A stretch of 64,000 bases of DNA from Oenanthe sinensis (GCA_028671895.1 JAPMAC010000234.1:1612001-1676000); one strand, 5' to 3'; positions 1 to 12,158 are shown, counted from the first letter of the stretch. Program-made: numbers and translations. Notes: a model not told the origin generated them from the letters alone.

Positions 1-2953
1 GTCGCTACTAGGTGACAAAATAAACCCCACGAAAATATAATACTTTTAGGTAAAATAATGGTCCCTACGGGCACCAGTTTAAATGAAAAGAATGTTAAAG
101 TGAGATATTCCTTCCCTAACATGGAGTTATCGACTCAAAATAAGTACAAAATATTTGAGTCACAGCTCAGTATTTATTATTTAATGAAAAATAATGTTTT
201 AAGAATTTTCTTGATAACTCCGGAATATTTTTAAAGATCCAATCAATATTTAATCAATAATTACTGAACCTAGAATAGTCCCTGAAAATATTTTAAAATA
301 ATTAAAATATTTTAATTAGGATTGTAATCGAGACTATTTAATATTTAAATAGTTTTAAATGAATCAATATATTTAAATAGTATTTATTCAATCTCAAATA
401 ATATTTAAATATTCCCAAAAGAATCAAAAGTATTTAATCAAAATAAATACTTTGAAATAATCCAAAATATTTAAATAATATTTAATCAATCTTAAATAAT
501 ATTTAAATAACTCAAAATGAGTTGAAAGTATTTAAATCAACATTTAAATACTATACATATATCCTTTTTTAAATAATATTTAATAAACTAAATATTATTT
601 AAAATATCAAAGGAACATTAATCAACTTGATTAATCCCTAACCCATACTAATTATTATCCCAAAACTTATATTCCAGGAAGAATCCCTGGATAATATCGA
701 CTAATAGTCGAGCGATAATATACTACTCCCGGTCGTCTGTCAAGTACCAAAGAAATGTACTTAACACTGAAATCAGTTATGCAAAACTGACAGGAAGCGT
801 CCTCTAACTTTTGAGAGTTCAGAGGCGCGAACAACAATTAATCAATGATACAAGTCAATGACAGAAAAGAATCCAAGCACCACAGCCATATAACCAAGAA
901 ACATGTTATAAGGTCAGAGTTTAGAGAACTTGCATTAACAAGAATCAAAATATTCTTACATAGAATAAAAGAATGGAGTTAGAAATCTTGCCTGGTGTCC
1001 ATGATACATATCCATGATTCCACTTGTAATCCAAAAGTTCTATCAATAGATATAAGAACTTTGATTAGTCTATCTACTAATCATAACCACTTTTTATTAA
1101 GTACTAACATTTGCTTTACAATTATAAAATCTCATGATTTTGATAAGCTAGGACCTCGATACTAATCCACAAACCTATATCGAGTCCAATTATGGTCATT
1201 ACAATTTGCACTTTTTCGTTTTGTTAACTCTTATTATTCCCGATATTTCATCTCATCGAACTTACTTTAGCTACTCGTAAAACTATCGTGTCAATGATTT
1301 TTAATCAAGTTCTTTGCACCTACGTATAGTCATGATGTTCCTTAACAACTTTCATTACTTGGTCGACTCGAGACAAGTCCTCTATCTTGCTCGAAATCGT
1401 TCCCCAAAACGGTTGTTCAACCTTTTCCTCATGTTCATTTCACTCAAACCCCTGTTTTCTAACATTTTTAATAAATTGTAAATTAATCATTTTGACACGA
1501 TTTCTTCTCTGAGGTCTTCTATGACTGCCAAGGAATATCCCATAAAAGTTTTAGATTTTATTAAGCTCCGTAGCTAGTCCAATCATAGCCTCAAAGTTGG
1601 ACAAAAACAGGATTTCCATTTCCTGCGCTACCGTTACTAAAACGTTCATAACTTTTGACTCGTAACTCCGAATGACGCAAAATTAGCGCTCAAACGATCT
1701 AGAGACTATCTACTATCTAACCATATCAGCCATAAGCCAAGAACAGTGGCCGAATGTTCCCAGATTTTTCTGGACAGTTACTGCAGTTAGGTTCTAAAAA
1801 AATTGGCATGGTTACGTTTGTAAACTCATCGTTTTCCATTTCTATTCTACTTCAATTCAACCAACAATCAATCCCAAACTCCTCATTCAACATCAACAAT
1901 TCACAAACTACAACCTCAAGCAAAAAAATCAGTCAAGCTTATTAAATGTAATTCAAAATCAAATGAGCAAGTCTTGTGGTTCTAGCATCAACCAAGCTCA
2001 ATCTCTACTACCCATAACATGTAGAAGCTATAACAATAATCATCCAAGCCATAGGAACTCAAGAATCAAAGAAAATAAATATTCAATTTTCGAAATCACT
2101 ATTCATGTTCTTGAGGGTTTTGATCATTGCAAGAGATTGAATGGATGAAATGATATAAGATTCAAGACAAGGCTAGAGGAGGGTTATACCTTCGATTTAA
2201 GCTATAGAACGCGATGAACAAGCAAGCCTATGATGATCCCCCAAAAACGCAGCCCTTGCTCTACTAGAAATCGTGGTGAAAATTGGTGTTGGTGATGAAG
2301 ATGATGGCTAGGGAAGAACGGGTTCGAAGAGAGGTGAACAACGACACCGAAATCAAGCAATTCCGACATGAATCGAGCAAGTTATGAGAAATCTCTCTCA
2401 TTTCTCTCTTCCTCTCTCTCTCTCACTCTCTCAATCGGCACTTATGAAATGAAATGGGGAGTTGGCTGATTTTCTTTCTTTTATGCGTCCCCTAGTTTCG
2501 TGCGGTAGTCGCGTAATTTCCCGATAACGTTTTAATCTCTCGTTCTCATTCTCTTTTCTTTCGTCTCACCTAAGTTTTAAAACTTAAAATCTCATATTAT
2601 GATTCTAATATATTTTAGAATCATTAAATTAATACTCTTTAATTGTTTCGAGAATTTACGAAACAATTCTCCGGATAAACACCTTTCACTTACACCGTTT
2701 CTCAAACTCTGTTCTAACTTTCGAAAGAACTTCAACTTTATTTTATTGGACTAAAATAATTATAAGTCCTATATTTATTACGTATGCTACCATAACCATG
2801 ATACGCATATTTTCGATTACCCCGTATATTAATAATATGGCCTCGTATCTCAAGTACAAAAAAAATAAATCCATAAAATTGTTTATTCATAAAATGAAAA
2901 ATTTTATCCAAAAATTTTAATAATACCAAACGTCGAAAATTCGAGTTATTACA
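1..2953 (-). mobile_element. Tekay-type Ty3/gypsy LTR, truncated by window edge
   Basis: AT-rich noncoding DNA that on the minus strand begins TGTAATAACTCG at 2953, the same style of terminus as the Tekay-B LTR (TGTAATATCCC). Blocks match the Tekay-B LTRs in order: the 'aacgatctagagac...atctaacc' block near 1693-1725 matches 29048-29085, and the 'tccctaac' block near 112 matches 27750. Between the blocks divergence is strong, so this is a different subfamily or an older copy. No polypurine tract abuts 2953, so this is probably the 5' LTR of a minus-strand element (or a solo LTR) whose remainder lies left of the window. The short ORFs inside are not credible genes. Confidence 0.7.
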
Positions 2954-2999
2954 TGTAAGCTCATCTGTATCTTCTCAAAAGGATGCAGAGCTGAAAAGG

Positions 3000-3600
3000 C
3001 AATAAAACTGTCTCTGGAATCATTCTCTCAACAGGGTGAGTCCATTGAAATTCGCTTGTCAGCCAGAGCATCTTGTAATGAGTCAAGCACACCACTGGCA
3101 CTCACGCTGATGGTAAGCATAAACAGATATATTCTAGGTACACATTACAAGAAGTGCACAGTGAGAGGTATAGGCATGTTAACAAAACACCCGTCATTGG
3201 GTTACGAGGGAAACGTAGACTCTAAATTGCCATTCATTACATTGTCTACTACGTCGCCCCTCCTGGAAGGAACATTTCCAGATCCTGAAAAGGAATGTCC
3301 ACCTCCCGTTTACGAAAAAGGTGTGAGGCAACTCCTTGATAGAACAAGGCAGGATTCCCAAAAAGATTTTAAAATCTTGGGATAACCCATCTCAAAGAGG
3401 TGAGGCTCCACTAGACAGTGATTTAGCAATTGCTATTGAGTCTGGTGTGAGACAGTGCTTATGCATGATAGATCAAAAACACCTCAACGAGGCAATTCTC
3501 CACTTGATAGTGATTCAGTTCATTCTGATGAGTCAAGTGTTGGGAATATATGAATTGACGGATTTCACTTGCAGGTACAGAAGGCTATATTTGGAATGCA
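3000..3600 (+). pseudogene. Degenerate repeat-coding remnant upstream of the Sirevirus-like 3' LTR
   Basis: Open frames at 3056-3385 and 3336-3629 are fragments in different frames. Three imperfect repeats can be seen near 3030-3110, 3390-3455 and 3490-3545. The last two both read Q-R-G followed by P-L-D-S-D and an acidic/serine segment. In Sirevirus relatives this position (after pol) can hold an env-like or other extra ORF. No transmembrane segment or recognisable domain is visible, so no function is assigned. Frameshifts between the repeats make it noncoding now. Confidence 0.35.
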
Positions 3601-3926
3601 GAGTGAAAGTGAGAGAGAGAAACACTTAAGTGAAAGTGAGGGAGAGATACACTTGAGTGAGAGATAGGGAGAGAAAGAGTGAAACACTTCTAAGTGCTCG
3701 ACACTTGAGTGTAAACACTAACAGAACGTAGTAGAAGTGAGGAAACCATAAGCCAAACACTTACCCTTGCTACTTGCTAATTCTGAAAGAAAAGTTACTA
3801 TATTTTTTTTCCCGATCAACGTCATACGAGAACCTTCTTTGGAAGACAAACCATTCAAAAGTGGACCTAACAATATAGTGATATAGTGTTATCTTCAAAA
3901 GTGGGCCATTGGAGGATTCCTCAACT

Positions 3927-4630
3927 AAGGGGGAGAATTTATAGGGAGAAAAAGGTGAAGTTAATCAAGTCTTATCTTCGTACTTCGGAAAAGTTAATAT
4001 CCTAAAGGGGTTCGTATCCTGGACTCTTAAGGTAAGTTCCTGGATTCTGGAAGATCCTTAAAGAAAGGGGTTCGTATCCTTGGGAGAAGTTAATAGCCTT
4101 AGGGGGAGATTTTAGACACGAAAAAGAAAATCTTATCTTCTGATCCTGAGGGGAAACAACAGATATATGGGAGAATCAAGAAGCTGTATTCTATACTTGG
4201 AAGAACAGAAATGACTATTCCATTGATTTTCTAAAGGGAGAAGAAGAATAAGAAGGAGGATCACATTCTTAGGGGGAGAACATTATTTGAGCTATGTTCA
4301 GTATTGGTTGAAGACGTACCCAGGAATAATGATTCTTATGAAGCTCCGTTCATGATAAGTTCTTTAAGTTCAAACTATGAAGGATTTTGAAATGGAGAAA
4401 GCTCAAACAGACAGAAATGAAGACGATTCAATTCGAATATCAGTTCAACTTCAGAGGAACAAACATCTTTCGTTTTAGTCACACAAGAAATCTGGAAATG
4501 CAGTATCTGATCCAGAAAAACCAGTAGCATTATTTACAAGTCTCGGGCGATTACTTTTTCTAGTTGTTAGTTGAGTTATCCTCCCTAGGTGATTTGTTTG
4601 CTAAAGTTTAACAATCAAATAGGGGGAGAT
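3927..4630 (+). repeat. Polypurine-tract repeats, about 172-bp periodicity
   Basis: The motif AGGGGGAGA(A/T) occurs at 3928, 4101, 4271 and 4621; spacings are 173, 170 and 350 (twice 175). The sequence after the first two copies also matches (GAAAAAG followed by a CTTATCTTC block), so this is a decayed tandem module. Only the last copy, directly before the LTR at 4631, should prime plus-strand DNA synthesis. The others look like duplicated tracts. Confidence 0.65.
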
Positions 4631-6290
4631 TGTTGGAGATTACAAAGCTGTATGAATAGTAATCGTGATAACTCAACACTAGAACATAACAAGTAAATAA
4701 TACTACGTCTACACAGAAATCAGGAAGAAATGAAGACAAGGCAGATACAGTGAATCAAGACATTAAAAGAATTTTTGAAGTCTCCTACAGGTCATTGAGA
4801 GAAGTACATTAATATGTTCATGCCTCAGTGAAGAATAATGGTTGAAGACTTTCAGGGTTTCAGAAGTGTTGAAGATTCAGTATAGAAGTGCCACAAGAAG
4901 ATTTCAGTGTATTAGCATTGATTGAAGATAGACAGTGTTCGAAGCATAGGAATCTAGAAGGGTGAAGACAAAGGTTAAAGAAGACAACTGCAGTCTTGAA
5001 GTTATACTCACTGAAAGAAGTTCATTTATATGTTCAAACGTCAGTGAAGAACAGAGAATGAAGTATTCAAGATTGTGGTAATAATGGATACATTGTCCAA
5101 GTACCAGAAAAGATTCCAGTGAAGTTACAATGTTTATTGACAGTCAGTGTTCGAAGCAATGAAGTTGCTGCAAACTTAACAATGTAAGTAAAGCTATAAT
5201 ACGAAGACTTGGATCGAAGTTAGTCGTCTGTGAACCAGACCAGTTGCACTAGGCGTCAGCAGTTTGTGAAAGGAATCTGAGTATTAACTATAGAAGAATT
5301 GTTAAGTTGAAGAACGTACTTGAAAAGAACGGTTATTTATTAAGGTACGAAAAGTAATTTGTAGAGGCTACAGCCAAACAGCTAAACAGCTAACAGACAA
5401 ACAGCTAACAGCTAAACAGCTCAAAGGGTGCAGGGTGCAAAGTGTCACAACCTTGGTACGAAAAGTGAAAGTTTCTGAACTATAGTCGAAGAACGGAAAT
5501 AACTCAGGGTACAGGGTGTAATGCGACAAGACTTTGGTACAAGAAATGAGAGTTGGTAAACTTCAGGTAAGGAATGAAAAGAGGGTCAAAGTGCAGTGAT
5601 CAAATTGCACTTTGACCACAAACATCACAATTTATTTTAAGGCCTTTGAGTGGCGCCACAACATGGCAACTCCAGTGCTAGCGCCACTTAGCCCTTAGCC
5701 AATCAAATTCAAGCAGCTACTTTAATTGATTTAAAGTCTACACCAATCAAAAAAAAAAGGAGTCGTCTTCTTCAACACAAATAATATGTAGGGAGCTTCT
5801 GCCATGGCCGGGGCAAGAAGGAATAATTTATACACACCCATACCTTGCTCCTGGTCAGATATTAGGATCCGGTTCTTTAACGAAAAATGCTCAGGGATCC
5901 TAGATATCACTCCCTACGGACTCAGTTTTTCCTTGTACTAATTTAGATATATTTGTATAGGAACTGAGCCTAATATTTTTGTGTTCGTAGCAAAGAACTA
6001 ATTTGTTCTTTGGAAGCCAGTTATATTTTTAACTGGGTGTAGCAACCTCAGGGATTATATACGAAAGTAATATTCCCCGAAACTTGTCTCCATAATTTAC
6101 CTGCTAATTTTCTTGAACCTAATTAATTTATCCGATCTCACAGAAAATTAGTAGGCAGTTCACCTAAACACTACAAATGGCCAAACCCACTCTGAAGCAA
6201 TAATTTATTTATCCGCAAATTCTGAAAAGAATTTAAATTATTGTGAATATCGTATTCAACCCCCCTTCTACGATATTTCGGGACCTAACA
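4631..6290 (+). mobile_element. Copia (Sirevirus-like) 3' LTR, 1660 bp
   Basis: It starts TGTTGGAGATT immediately after the polypurine tract and ends CGGGACCTAACA, giving TGTT...AACA termini. An imperfect direct duplication of about 215 bp lies at roughly 4790-4950 and 5000-5165 ('...cagtgaaga...gacagtgttcgaagca...'). A short array of ACAGCTAA-type units lies at about 5370-5425, and a small inverted repeat AGTGGCGCC/GGCGCCACT-like at 5648-5688. The matching 5' LTR is not in the window, so the insertion cannot be dated and no target duplication can be confirmed (AGAAC follows the end). Confidence 0.75.
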
Positions 6291-6604
6291 AGAACAGACA
6301 TCCTCCTAAGAAAGCTAACATAGTATGTACTGATCTTTACGGATTTACCAATTTCCAATTAGTTATCCTATGATCAGGAACTGTTTAAGTCTAAAGCTAT
6401 TATCTTCTAGATCTCATTATTACAATCTCATTATAATTCTAGAAGCTTTGCTCTAAACTATGGAACATCTTATTTAATACACTTCAAATAGATTAAGCCC
6501 GTAACATAACAAATAAATATTTTATTATTATCAAATGAAATTAAATAAGAGTAGTAGAAAGTTTTTCCTAACTCATCATACATGATTGGTTTTAGGTCAA
6601 ACAC
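6291..6604. other. Unassigned AT-rich spacer
   Basis: About 310 bp between the end of the Copia LTR and the first recognisable Tat-A protease codons. I see no ORF, repeat or boundary. The Tat-A 5' LTR, primer-binding site and gag expected upstream of its protease are absent here, so this stretch may be filler around an old deletion. Confidence 0.4.
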
Positions 6605-6881
6605 TTTCAATTCTCAACTAACCCCTTCGGATATTCCGATCTACGGTTTCAATGGGGTGGAGTCGAAAGTATAAGGGACTTTCCAACTACCTATGATAAT
6701 GGGAAGACATACTCGAGAAGTCATTCATATGCTAACTTTTTTGGTGATCAATGCATCTTCTACGTGTGACGTTATCCTTGGAAGGATAGACTTACATGTT
6801 TTTAAGGCTGTTGCCTTAAACTACCATCTAAAGCTTAAATTCCTCACTCGAAATGGTGTGGGAGAGGAAAGAGTAGACTAG
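6605..6881 (+). pseudogene. Tat-A protease C-terminal remnant
   Basis: The translation contains an I-Y-G-F-N-G-V-E-S segment followed by a V-I-L-G-R-x-x-L-H-x-F-K-A motif, the C-terminal half of the aspartic protease as seen at the matching place in Tat-B (45655-45400). A stop near 6673 and another at 6879 break it. The catalytic aspartate motif that should lie upstream is not present in the window. Confidence 0.6.
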
Positions 6882-6884
6882 AGA

Positions 6885-7861
6885 ATGACAAGAAGTTCCT
6901 ATACGGTCGTCCTTAGACCTGATGGAGTCGGGGGGCAGGTCTTGCCCATAGAAGACATGGATGCAAGAGAAGATGAGGAAAAAAGGGGGAAACCAGTTAA
7001 AGACTTGGTTCCAATTCCCTTAGTTCTGGGAGAACCTGATAAGGTTACGTATATTGGGGCCTCACTGAAAGAGCCTATGAAACGCGAGTTGACAAAGTTA
7101 TTGCAAGAAAATGAGGACTTGTTTGGATGGACAACTACTGATATGCCAGGGATTGATCCCCAAATGATCACTCACAAGCTCAATGTCGGTTTGGGACGAA
7201 AGACGGTGAAACAAAAGAAGAGAAACTTTGCGCTAGAAAGGCAAGAGGCCATAAAGCAAGAAGTGAAGAAGCTCTTGGAGGCTGGTTTCATTGAGAAAAT
7301 CCAATTCCCTGAATGGCTCGCTAACCTGATAATGGTTAAGAAGTCCAATGGAAAATGGAGGATGTGTGTGGACTTTACTGATCTGAATGATGCATGTCCA
7401 AAGGATTTCTTCCCTCTTCGAAGAATCGATACACTTATAGATACAACAGCGGGACATGAGATGTTAAGTTTCATGGATGGTTTCAGTGGATACAATCAGA
7501 TCAAGATGCATAAAAATGACATTGTTAAGGTATCCTTCATCACTGACTTTGGTGTATTTTGCAATCTTGTTATGGCCTTTGGGTTAGAAAATACAGGAGC
7601 CACCTACCAATGGTAGGTTAATAAGATATTCAAGCATCTCATCAGAAAAACCATGGAGGTCTTTGTTGATGACATGTTAGTCAAAATCTTGGATAAGGCC
7701 GACCATATTGAACACCTTAGGTAGGCATTCAAAGTGCTGAGGCACCATAAGATGATGTTAAACCACATAAAATTCGCTTTCGGCGTAGGGTCTGAAAAAT
7801 TCTTGGGAATGATTGTCTCTAAAAGGGGGATTGAGGCCAATCTTGATAAAATTAAGGGTAT
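6885..7861 (+). pseudogene. Tat-A reverse transcriptase, N-terminal and palm part
   Basis: An open frame of 243 codons covers the connection from protease into the RT fingers and palm (G-K-W-R-M-C-V-D-F, then S-F-M-D-G-F-S-G-Y-N-Q), ending in a stop at 7614-7616. The frame then resumes with the catalytic F-V-D-D at about 7661-7672 and a further stop near 7722. The thumb reads up to 7861, where the CACTA element interrupts it. Reverse transcriptase copies the element RNA to DNA inside virus-like particles; this copy cannot make a full product. Confidence 0.85.
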
Positions 7862-7875
7862 CACTACTAGAAAAA
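7862..7875 (+). repeat. CACTA 5' terminal inverted repeat
   Basis: CACTACTAGAAAAA, an exact inverted match to 14533-14546. Preceded by TAT at 7859-7861, the target duplication. Confidence 0.95.
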
Positions 7876-7884
7876 GGAGAATAG

Positions 7885-8015
7885 ACATCACGCATTTAAC
7901 ATCGGTTAGAATTGAAACCGATGTCAATGCTATTTATTACATCGTTTTTTGACAACTGATGTCTTTTATATATTTTTAACATCAGTTATTGCACTAACCG
8001 ATGTGAAAGGTGTTT
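7885..8015 (+). repeat. CACTA 5' subterminal repeats
   Basis: Short motifs of the ACATCGGTT/AACCGATGT and AACTGATGT/ACATCAGTT type occur about six times in both orientations between 7885 and 8015. In En/Spm, subterminal repeats of this kind are bound by the TNPA protein. The same core (ACATCAGTTT) builds the 3' array at 13961-14400, so they probably serve the same transposase complex. Confidence 0.75.
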
Positions 8016-9479
8016 CCAAAACAAAATAATTCTCGCTCTAGTTCCTTTCCCCCCCGCCTTTGCAAATATTTCCCCAGGGCCACTTAAGAAAATTTTAACT
8101 CCCTCTCTTTTATACACCTATCCCTATTTCCCTTAAAACATTAAAACATAAAAACAAAACATAAAACATCGATCAAACATAAACAAAAACCCTAGCTATC
8201 TATAATACCTCTATCTCATTCTTCGAAGGCGAGTCTCAGCTGCTCGAAACTGCGAAGCAAATATCGAAGCTGAGTTTGAAGTGTAACAAGATCGAAGCCA
8301 AACTCTATGTTCGAAGCAGAACAAGATCGAAGCAAACTCTCTGTTCGAAGCTAAACAAGATCGAAGGCAGAGGTGTGTACTTTTTCTTGAAGGTTGGGGC
8401 TGAATCCGTCTCTAAGGTTGGGGTTGAAGCTGAAAAAAGAGGATTAAAGGTAAGGTTTCATCACTACTTAATTGGAGACTGAAACCCTAGATTTTGAATT
8501 AGACATTGAATATGTTTTAGTATTTTTGTTTGATTAATTAGGGCTTTAATTGGGGATTGAAACCCTAACTTTTTAATTGGGGTTATTAATGTTTGTGTTT
8601 GATTTTATCTTTTTAATTGGGCTTATATACAGTTGTTTGACTTGAGTTGGCTGTCTGTCTCTATATTCCGTGCTTGTAAAGTATTCATTATATTGAAAGC
8701 ATGCTGAAATACAATAGTATGTCATAGTATTATTCACATTTTATAGTAGGCCAGTAATGCAGTTAATCTAGAAGGACTAGTTTACAGCTATTGTGCAAAA
8801 GTAACGGTCACGTACTTGAAGCCTACCTTGTGAGGTTGCAGGGGCATTGATTCCAGCCCCTTAATAATGCAATCACCTCAGATGACTTAAATATTGCAAA
8901 ATATTTTGTATGTAAGAACTTTTCAGCGCTGTTTCAAAAGAAGCATGATGGCACTGACAAGGGGGTACGTTGCCCTGCTAGAAGTGCCTACTAGTACACT
9001 GATTATAGTAATTGTTAGGATAATAATTACCATACCAAAGTCACCCTAACACGTTCATAATTAAGCATAATCTTATGTTAATGCACAGAGAGATATGTAA
9101 AAGGCAGGTAGGTGGAAGAGTTAGATGCATTAATTTACGATGATTTAAATTGATTGGTTGTTATATCATCGAAGGTCTAATTACGATGTTTAAATAATTA
9201 CGATGATTTAAATTGATTGGTTGTTACATCATGGATATGTATGAAGGTCTAATTACGATGTTTAAATAATTCCTCATAGGTTGTTACGATATGATGAGTT
9301 TCTCAAGCTAAATTTCTTAAATTTCATTCCTTTTCTGAAATGTGATAATGGATTATATGTTTGTATGAGATAGGTAACATTCAAATAAATTAAGTATATG
9401 TGTATGATTTTGATATTGTGTGTTACTTGAAATTTATTATTTGAAATGACAATTAGGTATCTTGTACCTAGTTTGGAAT
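8016..9479 (+). other. CACTA leader: likely promoter, untranslated exon and first intron
   Basis: No convincing coding frame. A TTTTATACACC TATA-like motif lies near 8109. A leader with 34-35-bp repeats (AACAAGATCGAAG at about 8284, 8319 and 8353) ends at a consensus splice donor, AAAG/GTAAGG, at 8450. A plausible acceptor, CAATTAG, lies at 9450-9455, 24 bases before the transposase ATG. A diverged direct repeat containing ACGATGATTTAAATTGATTGG sits at about 9138-9270. Splicing is inferred from the motifs only. Confidence 0.5.
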
Positions 9480-11960
9480 ATGGATAAAGAATGAATTTCG
9501 AAAGATAGGGATTCGTTGGATTATGAAATCGGCATTGAAAAATTCCTGATTTATGCTGAACAAAATTGTAAGAATCCTAAGAAAATACCTTGCCCCTGCT
9601 CCAAATGCGTAAATTTCAAGAAATTTTCAGTTAAAATAATTAGGGGTCATCTCTATGAAAACGGTTTCAGCCTAGGGTATATTGACTGGATTTGGCACGG
9701 AGCTAATACTATTGGTAGTGTGACATTGCCCCCTGACAAAGAGGAGCAAAATGCAGCTTCATTTAAAGCTGCCTTTGAAATTGCATCAGAAGCCGCTGAG
9801 GTTTGTGAAGCAGCATATCATAATCCGGGGGGTAATGATTATGATAAAGACTCACATGAGTTCAAGAGGTTTGTGGCTGATGCTCAACAACCTCTATTTG
9901 AGGGTAGTGACTGCACTAAGTTAGATTCAATGTTGAAATTGCATAATTGGAAAGCGAGATTTGGTATTAGTGATAGCTCCTTTAGTGATCTGCTCTCTAT
10001 AGTTGGCTCCTTCCTTCCTGAAAATCATGCGTTGCCTGTTAATGCATACGAAGCAAAGAAAACTCTATCAAATTTAGGCCTTGAGTATATAAAAATCCAC
10101 GCATGTCCGAATGAATGTATTTTGTATAGGGGTGCAAATGAGACTGCTTCAGAGTGTCCAAAGTGCCGTCTATCTCGCTGGAAGCTCGAGAAGGATGGTA
10201 AAGTAAGGGCTAACATTCTGGCCAAAGTTATGTGGTACTTTCCGATCATTCTGAGATTTAAACGAATGTTTAAATCTCCTTCGATAGCTGAATTGTTGAC
10301 TTGGCATTTCACCCAAAAAATTAATGATGGCCAGATGCGCCATCCTGCCGATTCTCCTTCTTGGCGGAATATCGATTACCGGTGGCCTATTTTCGGCAAT
10401 GAGCCAAGAAATCTTCGATTAGGTTTGGCAGCAGATGGTATAAACCCTCACAATAATGGTCTAACAAATCGGTATAGCGTTTGGCCGGTAGTATTGGTAA
10501 CATATAATCTTCCTCCGTGGTTATGTATGAAGAGGAAGTTTATGATGTTAAGTATATTAGTCTCTGGTCCACATGAACCAGGTAACAACCTTGACGTCTT
10601 CTTACAACCATTGGTTGACGATTTGAAGAAGCTTTGGGAAGAAGGTGAACCGAATATATACGATGCCAACACTAAATCTTTTTTCACTTTAAGGGCAGTT
10701 CTGTTATGGACAATAAATGACTTCCCGGCGTATGGTATTTTGTCCGGGTGTGTCAATAAGGGTTATTTCGGTTGTCCAGTATGTGGAGATGATACCATAG
10801 GTAAATATTTACCTCATAGTAGGAAAATATGTTACCAAGGTCATCGTCGGTATTTGCCTAGGCATCACCCATATAGGAGGAAGAAGGCAGTCTTTAATGG
10901 TGAACAAGAGTTTGGTCAAGCAAGGCAACCCCTTTCTGGACAAGAGGTCTTAGCGCAGCAAGAAAAAATTAAATTTGCTTTTGGAAAGGAAGTAAAGAAG
11001 TCAAAGAAGGTGGACTGTTCTTGGAAGAATAAGTCATTATTTTTTGAGTTAGAATACTGGAAGTTCCATTATGTTAGGCATTGTCTCGATGTTATGCACA
11101 TCGAAAAAAATGTGTGCGATAGTCTAATTGGGACGCTACTAAATTTAAAGTTCAAGTCGAAAGATAGTGAGGCATCTCATCGTGATATGATGGAAATGGG
11201 GGTTAGGCCTGATTTAGCTCCAGAAGTGGGTGAAAAAAGAACTTACCTGCCCCCTTCCTCATTTACTCTAACCAAAGCAGAAAAAAGAAAAGTACTGAAA
11301 TCACTCTCGTCAATGAAACTGCCATATGGACATTCATCAAACATAAAAAATTGTGTATCTCTGCGCGATTTAAAGTTGTTTGGGATGAAGTCCCATGACT
11401 GCCATATACTCCTACAACAGTTACTCTCGGTCGCAATTCGTTCTGTACTTTCGAAAAATGTTAGAATTAGTATAATAAGGTTGTGTTTCTTTTTCAACAC
11501 TTTATGCAACAAAGTTGTAGATGTATCAAAACTTGATAAATTGCAGTCTGATGTGGTATTGACATTATGTGAGCTCGAACAAATATTCCCGCCCTTTTTT
11601 TTTAATATAATGATACATCTAACAGTCCACTTGGTCAGGGAATTGCGTTTGTGTGGACCAGTTTTCTATAGATGGATGTTTCCATTTGAACGATTCAATA
11701 AAGTATTGAAAAGTTACGTGCAAAATCGTTATTTTCCAGAAGGTTGTATAGCTGAAAGATATCTCGGAGAAGAATCCGTAGAATTTTGTGCAGAGTTTGT
11801 TAGAAAGAGTTGCACAACTGCCGGTCTTCCGAAAGACCAGGACAAGCTTTCTGGTCCATTGTCGGTTGCAAGATTAAAATCTGTAGAAGAAAAAGAACGG
11901 GATGAGGCACATTTACATGTCCTTTTAAACAACATTGAAGTATATCCATATGTTAAGTAA
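9480..11960 (+). CDS. TNP2-type CACTA transposase (premature stop at codon 5)
   Basis: This is the transposase that should bind the ends and cut and paste the element. The N-terminus is a transposase-associated domain (C-P-C-S-K-C, then H-L-Y-E-N-G-F, W-x-W-H-G-A, residues about 20-65). The middle is the Tnp2 domain, with L-A-A-D-G-I-N-P near residue 310 and the F-T-L-R-A-V-L-L-W-T-I-N-D-F-P-A-Y signature near 395, then a C-P-V-C pair. The C-terminus is DUF4218-like (residues about 560-760). The family-like start M-D-K is the ATG at 9480, but an in-frame TGA at 9492-9494 follows at codon 5, where relatives have Trp. From 9495 the frame stays open to 11960. A donor AA/GTAAGT at 11957 probably splices to 12042, in frame, but that short exon is broken at about 12098. 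Confidence 0.88.
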
Positions 11961-12041
11961 GTCAATTTACTTTTCCTTTTGTCAATTCATCTTCTAGTAA
12001 GTGTTTGTTGAGTTTATAACTGAATTTATACATTTTTAAAG

Positions 12042-12158
12042 GATGCATAAGGAGTTGTTTGAAAGAATTTATGAAGGGAAAAAAAGACTATTCAGTGGAT
12101 GATTGGAGAACATAATAGGCTCTTTGCTGATTGGTTTTAGAATAAGGTTATTAGTGAA
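12042..12158 (+). pseudogene. Broken exon linking transposase and DUF4216 segment
   Basis: After the acceptor at 12040-12041 the frame reads M-H-K-E-L-F-E-R-I-Y and then meets TGA near 12098. Family-like E-H-N-R-L-F-A-D-W-F is readable in another frame (about 12107-12136), followed by TAG. This shows one frameshift plus one nonsense change, so the transposase and the following DUF4216 segment cannot be joined now. Confidence 0.55.

Larger units (their letters stand above)
2954..4630 (+). mobile_element. 3' internal region of a Sirevirus-like Copia element
   Basis: This DNA lies between the minus-strand LTR at the left and the Copia 3' LTR starting at 4631. It has no intact pol. Positions 3000-3600 hold degenerate repeats of a Q-R-G-x-(A/S)-P-L-D-S-D type peptide motif on shifting frames. 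3600-3720 is a purine-rich stretch of GAGAGA and ACACTT. 3900-4630 carries four evenly spaced polypurine tracts. From memory, Sireviruses (Maximus/SIRE) have a long region after pol and several conserved polypurine tracts before the 3' LTR, which fits. The lineage call is inferred because no pol domain is visible. Confidence 0.6.

Noticed and set aside
1754..2148. Two short plus-strand frames near the left edge
   Set aside because: Inside a Tekay-type LTR, low complexity, without homology.
9516..9518. TTG as the transposase start
   Set aside because: The frame extends upstream to an ATG at 9480 with family-like first codons, interrupted only by a TGA; TTG is not a likely start in a plant.
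10025..12000. Minus-strand frames opposite to the transposase (10025-10312, 10448-10756, 11243-11512, 11729-11965)
   Set aside because: Shadow frames of the TNP2 coding strand; no homology, introns or promoter signals.
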